From the NCBI RefSeq assembly GCF_014174165.1, contig NZ_JABEQN010000007.1, positions 62,001-126,000 of the forward strand: a stretch of 64,000 bases of DNA, read 5' to 3'. The translations under genes were made by a program, and so were the position numbers. Below are positions 9,379 through 18,085 of the stretch, in pieces. Origin of the DNA: Gluconacetobacter dulcium. Lineage in GTDB: Bacteria; Pseudomonadota; Alphaproteobacteria; Acetobacterales; Acetobacteraceae. Position 1 is the first letter of the stretch, and every line of letters starts with the position of its first letter. The notes beneath the pieces were generated by a model, which did no database searches, was not told the origin of the DNA, and saw only the letters and a list, made by a program, of their open reading frames with translations.

Positions 9379-10640
9379 ACGCGATCGCGCCCGTCGGCGT
9401 CAGCGCCGCTGCGTTCCTGAACCGCTATGCCGGCGGGGAGGGGAATGCCACGCGCGCCCAGGCGGCCGACCTGCTGCGCAAGGCGGGCCTGCCGCGCGCG
9501 GGGGTCGAGGCGTGGAAATACACGTCGCTGCGGACGCTGGCGGATATCGCGTTTGCCGGCGCGCCGGTGCGGGCCGATGCGGCGGCGGTCGATGCCCTGC
9601 TGGCCGAGGCCGAGCGGGCTTATGCACTGGATGCCGGCCTGTCGCGCGCGGTGATGGTGAACGGGCGTTTCGCGCCCGGCCTGTCGCGCCTGCCGGACGG
9701 GGTGTCGGTGGCGCGTTTCGCGGCGGACGCGGATCTGGCGCCGCATGACGATGTGGCCAGTGCGCTGAATGCGCTGCTGGCGGAAGACGGGCTGACGCTG
9801 ACGGTAGCGCCCGGTGTCGATGCCGGGCGGATGGCGCTGCTGTCGGTCGTGGTGGCGCCGGATGGTGTCGCGCTGTCGGTTCATCCCCGGCACCGGATCG
9901 TGCTGGGGGCGGGGGCGCGCCTGTCGGTGCTCGATCTGTCGGTCGGGCGTGGCGATTATCTGAACAATCCGGTGCTGGATGTCGCGGTTGCGGAAGGCGG
10001 GCATCTGATCCACGCCAAGTTGCAGACCGAGGACCCGGTTGCCCGGCATCTTGCGGTGGTTCATGCCGAGGTCGCGGGTGACGCGTCCTATGACAGTTTC
10101 ACCCTGACGCTGGGGGCGGCGCTGGCGCGGCACGAAGTGCATGCCAGGCTGACGGCCGAGGGTGGCATCGTGCATGTCAATGGCGCGCAGTTGCTGGACG
10201 GACGGCAGGTGGCCGACCTGACCAGCGTGATTACCCATGCCGCGCCGGCGTGCAATTCGCGCCAGACGGTGAAGAACGTGCTGGCGGGCCATGCGCGGGG
10301 CGTCTTTCAGGGCAAGATCCTGGTCGAGCGTGTTGCGCAGAAGACCGATGGCTACCAGATGAATCAGGCCCTGCTACTGTCGGATACCGCCGAGATCGAC
10401 GCCAAGCCGGAACTGGAAATCTATGCCGACGACGTGCGGTGCAGCCACGGCGCGACCGTGGGGGCGCTGGATGCGGAGCAGCTTTTCTACCTGCGCAGCC
10501 GGGGGGTGGCGGGCGATGAGGCCCGGGCGATTCTGGTCAAGGCGTTTCTGCACGACGCGGTGGAACTGATGGGCGACGAGGCCCTGCGGGCGGTGCTGGA
10601 CCGCGCGGTCGAGACCTGGTGGAACCGAAAGGACGCATGA
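9375..10640 (+). CDS. sufD: SufD, Fe-S assembly subunit
   Basis: A 421-residue paralogue of SufB that completes the SufBC2D scaffold and is implicated in iron acquisition. The GTG start overlaps the sufC stop. The N-terminal part (AWKYTSLRTLADIAF) and the C-terminal part (CSHGATVGALDAEQLFYLRSRGVAGDEARAILVKAFL) are characteristic of SufD. The conserved His in the CSHGATVG loop is present. Its stop overlaps the ATG of sufS (ATGA), so sufC-D-S are translationally linked. Confidence 0.95.
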   Translation: MNAIAPVGVSAAAFLNRYAGGEGNATRAQAADLLRKAGLPRAGVEAWKYTSLRTLADIAFAGAPVRADAAAVDALLAEAERAYALDAGLSRAVMVNGRFAPGLSRLPDGVSVARFAADADLAPHDDVASALNALLAEDGLTLTVAPGVDAGRMALLSVVVAPDGVALSVHPRHRIVLGAGARLSVLDLSVGRGDYLNNPVLDVAVAEGGHLIHAKLQTEDPVARHLAVVHAEVAGDASYDSFTLTLGAALARHEVHARLTAEGGIVHVNGAQLLDGRQVADLTSVITHAAPACNSRQTVKNVLAGHARGVFQGKILVERVAQKTDGYQMNQALLLSDTAEIDAKPELEIYADDVRCSHGATVGALDAEQLFYLRSRGVAGDEARAILVKAFLHDAVELMGDEALRAVLDRAVETWWNRKDA

Positions 10641-11893
10641 TTATGGATGTCCCGCCCGTGGTGATGCTCGACCCCATCGATTCGCTGCGCGACCGGCGTG
10701 CCGATTTCCCGATCCTGGGCGAGACGGTGCATGGCCGGCCGCTGGTCTTTCTGGACAGCGCGGCCTCCGCGCAGAAGCCCGTCCAGGTGATCGATGCGAT
10801 GGGCGACGCCATGCGCACGCAATACGCCAACATCCATCGCGGCCTGCACTGGATGAGCGAGCGTACCACCGACGCCTATGAGGCGGTGCGTGGCCAGGTG
10901 GCCGGGCTGATCGGGGCTCCGGCGCGGGAAGAGGTGATCTTTACCCGCAACAGCACCGAGGCGATCAATCTGGTTGCCTACTCCTTCGGCAGCCTGATGC
11001 GGCCTGGGCAGGCGGTGGTGATTTCGGAGATGGAGCACCATGCCAATCTGGTGCCGTGGCAGATGCTGCGGGACCGGACGGGCATTGAACTGCGCGTGGC
11101 GCCGATCACCGATGACGGCGACCTCGAACTGGATGCGCTGGAGCGTCTGCTGGCGGACGGCAAGGTGGCGCTGGTGGCCGTGACCCACATGTCGAACGTG
11201 CTGGGGACCGTGACGCCGGCGCGGCGGATTGCCGATATCGCCCATGCGGCGGGGGCGCGCGTGCTGTTCGACGGCAGTCAGTTCGTCGTGCATCGCCGGG
11301 TCGATGTGCAGGCGATCGATGCCGATTTCTATACTTTTACCGGCCACAAGCTGTATGGCCCGACCGGGATCGGCGTGTTGTGGGGGCGGCGGGAGTTGCT
11401 GGATGCCATGCCGCCTTTCATGGGTGGCGGGGACATGATCTCCACCGTGACCTTCGAGCACTCCACCTGGGCCGGCCTGCCGCATAAATTCGAGGCCGGT
11501 ACGCCTGCGATCATCGAGACGATCGGGCTGGGGGCGGCGATCAGCTACATTGAGGCCATCGGGTATGAGGCCATCGCGGCGCATGAGGCGGCGCTGGTCG
11601 CATATGCGTTGCCGCGTCTGGCCGAGGTGCCGGGCCTGCATGTGGTGGGAGCGCCTGCCGAGCGCGGGGGTGTGATTTCGTTTACGATGGATGATGTGCA
11701 TCCGCACGACATCGCCACCCTACTGGATCGCAACGGGATTGCGGTGCGGGCGGGCCATCATTGCGCCGAGCCGCTGATGCGGCGCCTGGGGCTCTCCGCC
11801 ACCGCGCGCGCCAGTTTCGCACTGTACACGACGCGCGAGGAGGTGGATGCCCTGGTATCGACGCTGACGCAGATCCGCGGCTTTTTCGTCTGA
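10637..11893 (+). CDS. sufS: SufS, group II cysteine desulfurase
   Basis: A 418-residue PLP enzyme that takes sulfur from cysteine as a persulfide for cluster assembly. The PLP lysine is in FTGHKLYGPTG (about Lys238). The catalytic cysteine is in RAGHHCAEPLMRRLG (about Cys376), in the short-loop arrangement of type II desulfurases. EMEHHANLVPWQ supplies the PLP-stacking His. The usual FDGAQ motif reads FDGSQ here, a mild change. The start is at the ATGA overlap with sufD; an ATG six bases later is an alternative. The expected sulfur acceptor is the neighbouring SufU, since no sufE is present in the operon. Confidence 0.95.
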   Translation: MIMDVPPVVMLDPIDSLRDRRADFPILGETVHGRPLVFLDSAASAQKPVQVIDAMGDAMRTQYANIHRGLHWMSERTTDAYEAVRGQVAGLIGAPAREEVIFTRNSTEAINLVAYSFGSLMRPGQAVVISEMEHHANLVPWQMLRDRTGIELRVAPITDDGDLELDALERLLADGKVALVAVTHMSNVLGTVTPARRIADIAHAAGARVLFDGSQFVVHRRVDVQAIDADFYTFTGHKLYGPTGIGVLWGRRELLDAMPPFMGGGDMISTVTFEHSTWAGLPHKFEAGTPAIIETIGLGAAISYIEAIGYEAIAAHEAALVAYALPRLAEVPGLHVVGAPAERGGVISFTMDDVHPHDIATLLDRNGIAVRAGHHCAEPLMRRLGLSATARASFALYTTREEVDALVSTLTQIRGFFV

Positions 11894-11903
11894 GACGGGC
11901 ACG

Positions 11904-12347
11904 ATGGATCGGGACGGGCTCTACCAGCGGCAGGTGATCGAACGGGCGCGTGCGCCCGCTCATGCCGGCCCGCTGGAAGGGGCGACCGGGCGGGGCGAAG
12001 GAACGAACCCGATGTGCGGCGACCGGGTGCGCATCGGGATATGGTTTGATGGCGACGGGCGGATCGGGACCGTGCGCCATCAGGCCAGGGGATGTGCGAT
12101 CTGCCTGGCTTCGGCCGACATGATGGCCGAACTGGCGGTGGGGCAGGACCAGGGCGGGGCCGTGACGATGGGACGGAGTTTCGCCGCCCTGTTGCAGACC
12201 GGGCAGGATGGCGGGGTTCGTCCGGAACTGATGGTTTTCGCGCCCTTGCGGCAGCATCGGTCGCGCATCCGCTGCGCGACGTTGGCGTGGTCGGCGCTGG
12301 AAGCTGCGTTGACCGGGACCCCGGCGGAAGACTCGAAGGACGGATGA
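11904..12347 (+). CDS. sufU: SufU-like sulfur acceptor / scaffold protein
   Basis: A 147-residue IscU/SufU-fold protein. Likely zinc or cluster ligands are Cys38 and Asp40 (NPMCGD), Cys64 (GCAIC) and Cys124 (RCATLAW), matching the Cys-Asp-Cys-Cys set of SufU, which accepts sulfur from SufS through a zinc ligand swap. An extra Cys lies at 67. SufU rather than SufE as partner of SufS is well known in Firmicutes and Actinobacteria; here it replaces SufE in an alphaproteobacterial operon. It starts 10 bases after sufS with a poor ribosome site, consistent with translational coupling. Confidence 0.88.
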   Translation: MDRDGLYQRQVIERARAPAHAGPLEGATGRGEGTNPMCGDRVRIGIWFDGDGRIGTVRHQARGCAICLASADMMAELAVGQDQGGAVTMGRSFAALLQTGQDGGVRPELMVFAPLRQHRSRIRCATLAWSALEAALTGTPAEDSKDG

Positions 12348-12354
12348 GGCGGGA

Positions 12355-12813
12355 ATGATGGTTGAGACCGACAGGATGGCCGCGATGGAAGAGACCGGGA
12401 ACGGGGCGGCGGGGCATGGCTTCTCGTTCGATGCGCCGCCGGCCGGCGACAGCCCCTCGGTGGCAGGCTGGACGCCTGATGGCCAGCCGGCGGCGGAAGC
12501 GGCCGTTGCGGTGCCTGACGAGGAGGCGGTGATCGCGGCGATCGCCACCGTCTTCGATCCGGAAATTCCGGTGAATATCTATGAACTGGGTCTGATCTAC
12601 GCCATCGACCTGCATCGTGACGGCACGGTGCGTGTTGAAATGACGCTGACGGCGCCCAATTGTCCGAGTGCGCAGGAACTGCCGGCCCAGGTGCAGGAAG
12701 CGGTTCGTACCGTCCCCGGCGTGACCGATGCGACGGTCGAGATCGTCTGGGACCCGCCGTGGGACATGTCGCGCATGAGCGACGATGCCCGCCTCAGCCT
12801 GAACATGTTCTGA
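12355..12813 (+). CDS. sufT: SufT, DUF59/MIP18-type Fe-S maturation factor
   Basis: A 152-residue protein with a C-terminal DUF59 (MIP18-like) domain from about residue 55 (DEEAVIAAIATVFDPEIPVNIYELGLIY, then LTAPNCPSAQELPAQV with the conserved Cys, and VWDPPWDMSRMSDDARLSLNMF). SufT proteins help in maturation or carriage of Fe-S clusters. The N-terminal 50 residues are low-complexity and may be disordered. It starts 7 bases after sufU at an ATGATG pair, so the exact first Met is ambiguous by one codon. Confidence 0.9.
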   Translation: MMVETDRMAAMEETGNGAAGHGFSFDAPPAGDSPSVAGWTPDGQPAAEAAVAVPDEEAVIAAIATVFDPEIPVNIYELGLIYAIDLHRDGTVRVEMTLTAPNCPSAQELPAQVQEAVRTVPGVTDATVEIVWDPPWDMSRMSDDARLSLNMF

Positions 12814-12859
12814 CACGTCGCGGCGGGGTGCCATGCCCGCCGGGATCGGGAGATTGCCA

Positions 12860-13243
12860 ATGACTGTTTCCAGCAATGCGACGACCGCATCGCCCACCCC
12901 TTCCAGGCGGGCTCTGCCGCCCCTGATGGCGCTGTCCGACCGGGCGGCCGATCGGCTGCGGGCGTTGTACGCCACGGCCCATGCCGGGCAGTTGCTGCGG
13001 ATCGCGATCTCGACCAAGGGTTGTTCGGGCCATGCCTACGACATGAGTTTCGTCGAGGCGGCCGGGCCGGGGGACGAAGTGGTGACCGACAAGGGCGTGA
13101 CCGTTCTGGTCGACCGCAAGGCGACGCTGTTCCTGATCGGCACGACGATGGATTATGAGGTCAAGCAGCTCGAATCCGGCTTTACCTTCAATAATCCGAA
13201 CGAGAAGGGCCGCTGCGGCTGCGGCGAAAGCTTCCACGTCTGA
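12860..13243 (+). CDS. sufA: SufA / A-type Fe-S carrier protein
   Basis: A 127-residue A-type carrier that receives clusters from SufBCD and passes them to apo-proteins. The three conserved cysteines are Cys55 (STKGCSGHAYD), Cys119 and Cys121 (GRCGCGESF). I chose the ATG at 12860 because GGGAG lies at a suitable distance; an in-frame ATG at 12833 would add nine residues. It is the last gene of the SUF operon, with no clear intrinsic terminator after it. Confidence 0.93.
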   Translation: MTVSSNATTASPTPSRRALPPLMALSDRAADRLRALYATAHAGQLLRIAISTKGCSGHAYDMSFVEAAGPGDEVVTDKGVTVLVDRKATLFLIGTTMDYEVKQLESGFTFNNPNEKGRCGCGESFHV

Positions 13244-13370
13244 ATGCGGCGTCTCCGGGCGATGGGCTGCCGTCATGCGGTCTGAATCCGGATTGTACAG
13301 GCCGCGAGACGTGCTCTTTCCCTGAGTGGATGGGCGAGCCGCCGATGGCGGTGGGAAGGAGCGAAAGAGC

Positions 13371-14171
13371 ATGAAGGTTCTCATCTGTTCCGATTCCGGG
13401 CGCGTTGCCGAACTGGCGGCGCAGCTGCTGGCCGGACAGGTGCGCGGCAAGCCGGATTCCGTCCTTGGACTGGCGACGGGGCGGACGATGGAGAGCATCT
13501 ACCGTCGGCTGGTCGGAATCGCCGGCGCGGATGGCATCGATTTTGGTGCGGTGACCACCTTCAATCTCGATGAATATGTCGGCCTGTCGGGTGAACAGGC
13601 GCAGTCTTACCGCCATTACATGCGCGCGCATCTGTTCGGGCACGTCAATCTCGACACTGCGCGAACCCATGTTCCCGATGGCGCGGCGCGGGATGCCGAT
13701 GCGGAAGCGCGGGCCTATGAAGCGCGGATTGCCGGGGCGGGCGGGATTGATTTGCAGCTTCTCGGTCTGGGAGAGAACGGACATATCGGCTTCAACGAGC
13801 CGTTGTCCGCGCTTGCCAGTCGTACCCGCGTCGTTACCCTGGCGCGGGCGACGCTGGTGCAGAATGCGGGACTGTTCGACGGTGATCCGGCCCGCGTGCC
13901 GACGCGGGCCATCACGATGGGAACGGGTACGATCCTGGAGGCGCGCAAGGCGCTGATGGTCGTGACCGGTGCCCGGAAGGCCGGGATCGCCGCACAGGCC
14001 ATCGAGGGGCCGGTCAGCGCCTCGGTGCCGGGATCTGCCCTGCAATGTCACCCCGATTGCATCGTCCTTCTCGATCCGGCGGCGGCGTCCGCGTTGAAGC
14101 TGCGCGACGCGATCGAATGGCAGATGCGTCATGATGCGGAACTGCTCGCGATTCAGGCGCTCGGCCGGTAA
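13371..14171 (+). CDS. nagB: Glucosamine-6-phosphate deaminase
   Basis: A 266-residue cytosolic enzyme converting glucosamine-6-phosphate to fructose-6-phosphate and ammonia. The phosphate-binding SVLGLATGRTMESIY segment is near residue 30. The general base Asp67 is in FNLDEY, and the motif GLGENGHIGFNEP has His138 and Glu143. Asn136 sits where E. coli has Asp141; Asn at this place is usual in the shorter, B. subtilis-like NagB group. AAGGAG lies about ten bases before the ATG. It is followed after 87 bases by an exported hexosaminidase, which would feed the same pathway. No nagA or GlcNAc transporter is visible here. Confidence 0.93.
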   Translation: MKVLICSDSGRVAELAAQLLAGQVRGKPDSVLGLATGRTMESIYRRLVGIAGADGIDFGAVTTFNLDEYVGLSGEQAQSYRHYMRAHLFGHVNLDTARTHVPDGAARDADAEARAYEARIAGAGGIDLQLLGLGENGHIGFNEPLSALASRTRVVTLARATLVQNAGLFDGDPARVPTRAITMGTGTILEARKALMVVTGARKAGIAAQAIEGPVSASVPGSALQCHPDCIVLLDPAAASALKLRDAIEWQMRHDAELLAIQALGR

Positions 14172-14258
14172 GACATTGATGGCGCGGGACTCTGGGCGGT
14201 GCGATATCCCTTGGGCGGGTCGCGTCGTGGCGGTATCCGCGGAGCGTTCCAGGAGAGG

Positions 14259-16445
14259 ATGAGCATGGCGTTTTCGACCGCGCGCGCGGCCCTGGTCGGG
14301 TCTTCGCTGCTGGCTGCGATGATGGTCGTTCCGGCGTGGGCGGCGCCCTCGGGCGAACAGCCGGTGGTGGCGCAGTCCGTGGCTCCCGCGCTGATGCCGC
14401 TTCCGTCTTCGGCGACCTTCTCCAACGGTGCGCTTCCCTTGCCCGAGGGGTTTGCCGTGGTGTGGGGGCGTCCGCCTTCTGCGATGCTGCGCGCGGCGGC
14501 CGGGCGTTTTCTGCGCCGTGCCGATGCGCTCGCGGGGCGGGTGTTGCCTGTGGCGGCTCGCCCGGCCGGCCCCACGGCGGGGCCGGTTGCGCTCCGGATC
14601 GATGCCGGGCTGGATGCGGGCTGGCTGAGCACGCGGGCGAAGGAGGATTACCGGCTGGTGGTCGGCCCCGACGGCGTGACGCTGACGGCCGGTGGTCCTG
14701 ATGGGGTGCTCCATGGTCTGGCGACCCTCGCGCAACTGATTGTGCGGGATGAAAACGGCCCGAAGATCGGTTTTGCGACCATTGCGGATCATCCCCGTTT
14801 CGTCTGGCGCGGGATCATGATCGATACGTCGCGCCATTTCGTGACGGTCGAGACCATCAGGCGCCAGATCGACGCGATGGAGATGCTGAAACTCAACGTT
14901 CTGCACCTGCATCTCAGCGACGGCACCGGCTTTCGGGTGGAGAGCCATGTGCTGCCGGAACTGACCGCGAAGGGATCGCACGGCCAATATTATACCCAGG
15001 CGCAGATCCGCGATCTGGTGGCTTATGCGGCGGATCGGGGTATTCGCATCGTGCCGGAATTCGATCTGCCCGGCCATGCCCTGGCCGTGCTGCTGGCCCA
15101 TCCGGAACTGGCGGCCACCCATCCGGTCGATCCGGAGCCGAAGAACAAGAACACGGCCGCGCTTGATCCCACCCTGCCGGAGACGCTGCGCCTTGTGCGC
15201 CGGCTCTACGGTGAGATGGGGCGGCTGTTTCCGGATGCCTATTTTCATGCCGGTGGCGACGAGGTCGAGCCGGACGAATGGATGAAGAATCCGAAGATCG
15301 TGGCCTGGATGAAGGCGCATGGCGATACCACGCCGCAGGCCCTCCAGGCGGGGTTTACCGTCCAGGTGCAGAAGATCCTGGCCGCGCAGGGGAAGGTCAT
15401 GGTCGGGTGGGATGAGGTCAGCGAGGCCGCCATTCCATCCGACGTGGTGGTCGATGTCTGGCGGAGTTCGAAATTCATCGCATCCGCGACCGCGGGCCAT
15501 CATCCGGTTATCGTTTCTGCCGGATATTATCTCGATCTGCTTCAGCCGGCCGGGCAGCATTATCTGGTCGACCCGTACGATCCGGCTGCGAACGGCGTGA
15601 CCCGAGAGCAGGCTGACAGATTGCTGAAGAAGGGGATGCGCCCCGATCTGGTGAATGCGTTCCTCAAGGAGCCGGCCCCCCCGCCGCTGACCGGGGAGCA
15701 GAAAGCCTTCGTCCTTGGGGGCGAAGCCCCGTTGTGGGCGGAACTCGTGACCGACGAGATGCTCGATGCGCGGATCTGGCCGCGTGCCGCCGCGATTGCC
15801 GAACGGTTCTGGTCGCCTGCCGAGGTGCGGGATGTCGATGACATGTATCGTCGCCTCGCGGTGGTGAATGCCACGCTTCAGATCACGGGATTGCAGGCGG
15901 AGGCGAACCGGTGGCGCATGGCGGCGCGGCTCTCGCCCGGCGCGGTCGATCCGGTCATGGTGCTGGCCAGTGCGACGGTGCCGCTGCGTAATTACAACAT
16001 GAACCGTTATGTGGGACGCCATGGCAGGAGGCTGGATGAGATCGGGGAAGTGGCGTCGCCCGATCCGGCGCCGGCGCTGCGGTTCTCGATGCTGGTGACG
16101 CGCTATGTGTCGGGCGACCGCACGGTGGTGCCGGCACTCCGGCGGCAGCTTGTGGCGTGGCGCGACAATGATGCGGCGTTTGCTCCGGTGGCGTATGTCC
16201 GTGGTCTGTCCGAGGCGCGGGTGACCTCCCGCCATCTCGCGGTGATCGCCCAGGTTGGGTTGAGGGCGCTCGATGGCAAGCCGACGCTCTCTGCCGAGGA
16301 GAAGGAGATTTTCGACCAGGAAGATGCGGCCATCAACAGTTCCGCCGATGTCTCCGGTTCATCAGGTGGCCCCGCGAGCCTGCCGCCCGCGGGGCTGATG
16401 ATCGCGGTCGAACCGGCGGTGAGGAAACTTCTCGGCCCGTCATGA
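14259..16445 (+). CDS. Exported beta-N-acetylhexosaminidase, glycoside hydrolase family 20
   Basis: A 728-residue protein with an N-terminal signal peptide (cleavage probably after PAWA, about residue 28). The N-terminal accessory domain runs from about 45 to 175. The GH20 catalytic barrel follows (WRGIMIDTSRHF at 183-194, HLHLSDGTGFR, PEFDLPGHALA). The catalytic pair is Asp334-Glu335 in FHAGGDEVEPDEW. GH20 enzymes release terminal GlcNAc or GalNAc from chitin oligomers, peptidoglycan fragments or glycans. It should act in the periplasm or outside the cell. The C-terminal 150 residues beyond the barrel are less conserved. ATG 14259 and ATG 14265 are both served by AGGAG at 14251. Confidence 0.92.
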   Translation: MSMAFSTARAALVGSSLLAAMMVVPAWAAPSGEQPVVAQSVAPALMPLPSSATFSNGALPLPEGFAVVWGRPPSAMLRAAAGRFLRRADALAGRVLPVAARPAGPTAGPVALRIDAGLDAGWLSTRAKEDYRLVVGPDGVTLTAGGPDGVLHGLATLAQLIVRDENGPKIGFATIADHPRFVWRGIMIDTSRHFVTVETIRRQIDAMEMLKLNVLHLHLSDGTGFRVESHVLPELTAKGSHGQYYTQAQIRDLVAYAADRGIRIVPEFDLPGHALAVLLAHPELAATHPVDPEPKNKNTAALDPTLPETLRLVRRLYGEMGRLFPDAYFHAGGDEVEPDEWMKNPKIVAWMKAHGDTTPQALQAGFTVQVQKILAAQGKVMVGWDEVSEAAIPSDVVVDVWRSSKFIASATAGHHPVIVSAGYYLDLLQPAGQHYLVDPYDPAANGVTREQADRLLKKGMRPDLVNAFLKEPAPPPLTGEQKAFVLGGEAPLWAELVTDEMLDARIWPRAAAIAERFWSPAEVRDVDDMYRRLAVVNATLQITGLQAEANRWRMAARLSPGAVDPVMVLASATVPLRNYNMNRYVGRHGRRLDEIGEVASPDPAPALRFSMLVTRYVSGDRTVVPALRRQLVAWRDNDAAFAPVAYVRGLSEARVTSRHLAVIAQVGLRALDGKPTLSAEEKEIFDQEDAAINSSADVSGSSGGPASLPPAGLMIAVEPAVRKLLGPS

Positions 16446-16499
16446 GGATATGGGGGAGGGGAGCAGGATGATTCTTCCCCCGGTCACGTCAGGTCCGTC

Positions 16500-17171
16500 T
16501 TATGTTGCCGCGTAGGTATAAGGGCCGCCTCGTTCCAGTGCCCGCCTCCAGGCCGGCCTTGCGTGGATACGACGCAGAAACGCCCCGACATGGAGAAGAT
16601 GCCGCGCTGCTCCCGTTCGGGCGGATGCGGCCTCCAGTGGAAAACTCATCTGGATATCCGCCGCGCTGAACGAATCTCCGGCAAACCAGCCGGTCGGCGT
16701 CAGCGATTCTTCCCAGAAGGCCGTGTGACGCTTGATTTCGGGGTCCAGAAGCTGGGTCTGCATCCCCTTCGCGATGAGGGAGGCGAAGGGGCGAAGCACG
16801 AATGGCACGCGGGATGGCAGCATCCCGAAGATCAGCTTCATCACCAGCGGCGGCATGGCCGATCCTTCCGCGTAATGCAGCCAATAGATGAAACTGCGAT
16901 ATTCCGGGGTTCCGGCAGGAGGGCGCAGGTGGCCTTTATCATGTTCATCGAGAAGATATTCGATGATGGCTCCGCTTTCCGCGAGTGTGACGTGGCCTTC
17001 CGTGATGATCGGCGACTTGCCCAGCGGGTGGATTTTCCGGAGTTCCGGCGGCGCTTGCATCGTTCGAGGATCGCGTTTGTAGAAGCGTATCTCGTATGGC
17101 ACGCCGAGTTCTTCGAGCAGCCAGAGCACACGTTGCGAGCGGGAATTTTCGAGATGATGCACGATGATCAT
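16500..17171 (-). CDS. Glutathione S-transferase family protein
   Basis: A 223-residue protein with an N-terminal thioredoxin-like domain (MIIVHHLENSRSQRVLWLLEELGVPYEI, then HPLGKSPIITEGHVTLAESGAIIEYLLDE, the ESGAI glutathione-binding motif) and an all-helical C-terminal domain (about 90-220) with WFAGDSFSAADIQMSFPLEA. Such cytosolic enzymes conjugate or use glutathione in detoxification; the substrate is unknown. The catalytic residue is not a Tyr; the Ser in the HLENSRSQR loop is a candidate. I chose the ATG at 17171; upstream codons to 17219 lack homology-like sequence. It converges with the hexosaminidase across 54 bases holding a weak GGGGGA/TCCCCC dyad (16452-16481). Confidence 0.87.
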   Translation of the reverse strand: MIIVHHLENSRSQRVLWLLEELGVPYEIRFYKRDPRTMQAPPELRKIHPLGKSPIITEGHVTLAESGAIIEYLLDEHDKGHLRPPAGTPEYRSFIYWLHYAEGSAMPPLVMKLIFGMLPSRVPFVLRPFASLIAKGMQTQLLDPEIKRHTAFWEESLTPTGWFAGDSFSAADIQMSFPLEAASARTGAARHLLHVGAFLRRIHARPAWRRALERGGPYTYAAT

Positions 17172-17359
17172 GAGAGGCCGTCCTTGTCGCGTCCTTTTTT
17201 CAGGCGCGGTCTGGAGCATCGGGACTCGTGATAACGTCGGACGGCGTGGGGGCGTTCATGTTGCTGGTGTGACCGTGACCGTGGGCGCGCCGCGTCGGAG
17301 ACGCCAGGCGACGGATTCCGTTTTTCAGAGGCGGTTTTAAAAGCTCTGGTGGCAGGCGC

Positions 17360-18085
17360 TTAGTCTGTCCGCTTCCAGGGGGTGAACGGGACTGGAAAAA
17401 TCATTGTCATAGCGGTGATCGGCTTTGTGCTGACGAACACGGCCTCGGCCGGATAAACGCGGGGCTGGAAAGAGAAATCATAGGGTTTGTCGCCATTGTT
17501 CTGCACGAGGCTGAATGTCTTGCCGGCTTCGGTCACGGACAGTTCGGATTGGGGCGGCAGGGTGATGGTGACCGTCTTCGCGTCCGGTAGAAAGGCTGAC
17601 ATGAGGAGGCCGGCCTTGCGGCTTATTTGGTGATCGAGCCGCGATAACCATGCTCTGGCGTCGTTGCCCGTGAAACGGGGCGCCGGTGGCGGGTCCATGC
17701 TGACCGTCGCCTGAAACCGGATCTCCTGGCCTTTGGACAGGGCCGCCACGACATTCGGGTTTTCCGCCTGCAAGGCGGGGTCGGCCGGGAGGACGATTTC
17801 ATTGTCGCCTCTGGGAAACAGGGAGACATGGCCCTGTTTCGCATCGAGAAAAATATGGGCGTCTTCGGGTTGACGGTCGCCGGGCTCCAGCAGCGCCCGG
17901 ACGTGCAGGTGCAGACCCGTCGGGTGGCCGTCTTTCAGGCCAATGGCGTTCATCGTATCCGTCATGCGGCCTAGATTCGACAGCACGACATGATGAAACG
18001 CACCGCGAATGGCGATATCTTCAGCCGATGCGGGTGAGGCAACGAACAGCCAGGCGGGCAGAGCGGCCAAGAACCTCAAGCGCAT
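17360..18085 (-). CDS. Unrecognised exported protein
   Basis: A 241-residue protein I do not recognise. It begins with a signal peptide (MRLRFLAALPAWLFVASPASA, cleavage near residue 21), so it is likely periplasmic. There are no transmembrane segments after that, and no cysteines or repeats. The body is beta-rich in appearance, with phrases such as ISRKAGLLMSAFLPDAKTVTITLPPQSELSVTEAGKTFSLVQNNGDKPYDF and a hydrophobic C-terminus ending in PFTPWKRTD. The start at 18085 has AAAGGA seven bases upstream; upstream in-frame codons to 18211 do not look coding. It stands alone between a GST gene (same strand, 188-base gap) and a divergent M13 peptidase. Confidence 0.7.
   Translation of the reverse strand: MRLRFLAALPAWLFVASPASAEDIAIRGAFHHVVLSNLGRMTDTMNAIGLKDGHPTGLHLHVRALLEPGDRQPEDAHIFLDAKQGHVSLFPRGDNEIVLPADPALQAENPNVVAALSKGQEIRFQATVSMDPPPAPRFTGNDARAWLSRLDHQISRKAGLLMSAFLPDAKTVTITLPPQSELSVTEAGKTFSLVQNNGDKPYDFSFQPRVYPAEAVFVSTKPITAMTMIFPVPFTPWKRTD

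Noticed and set aside
13776-13800. NagB Asn136 in place of the E. coli catalytic Asp141, suspected inactivation
   Set aside because: Asn at this place is normal in the shorter B. subtilis-like NagB group; the other catalytic residues are present.
13188-16235. A 1015-codon minus-strand frame opposite nagB and the hexosaminidase
   Set aside because: Another compositional shadow; the plus-strand genes explain the region.
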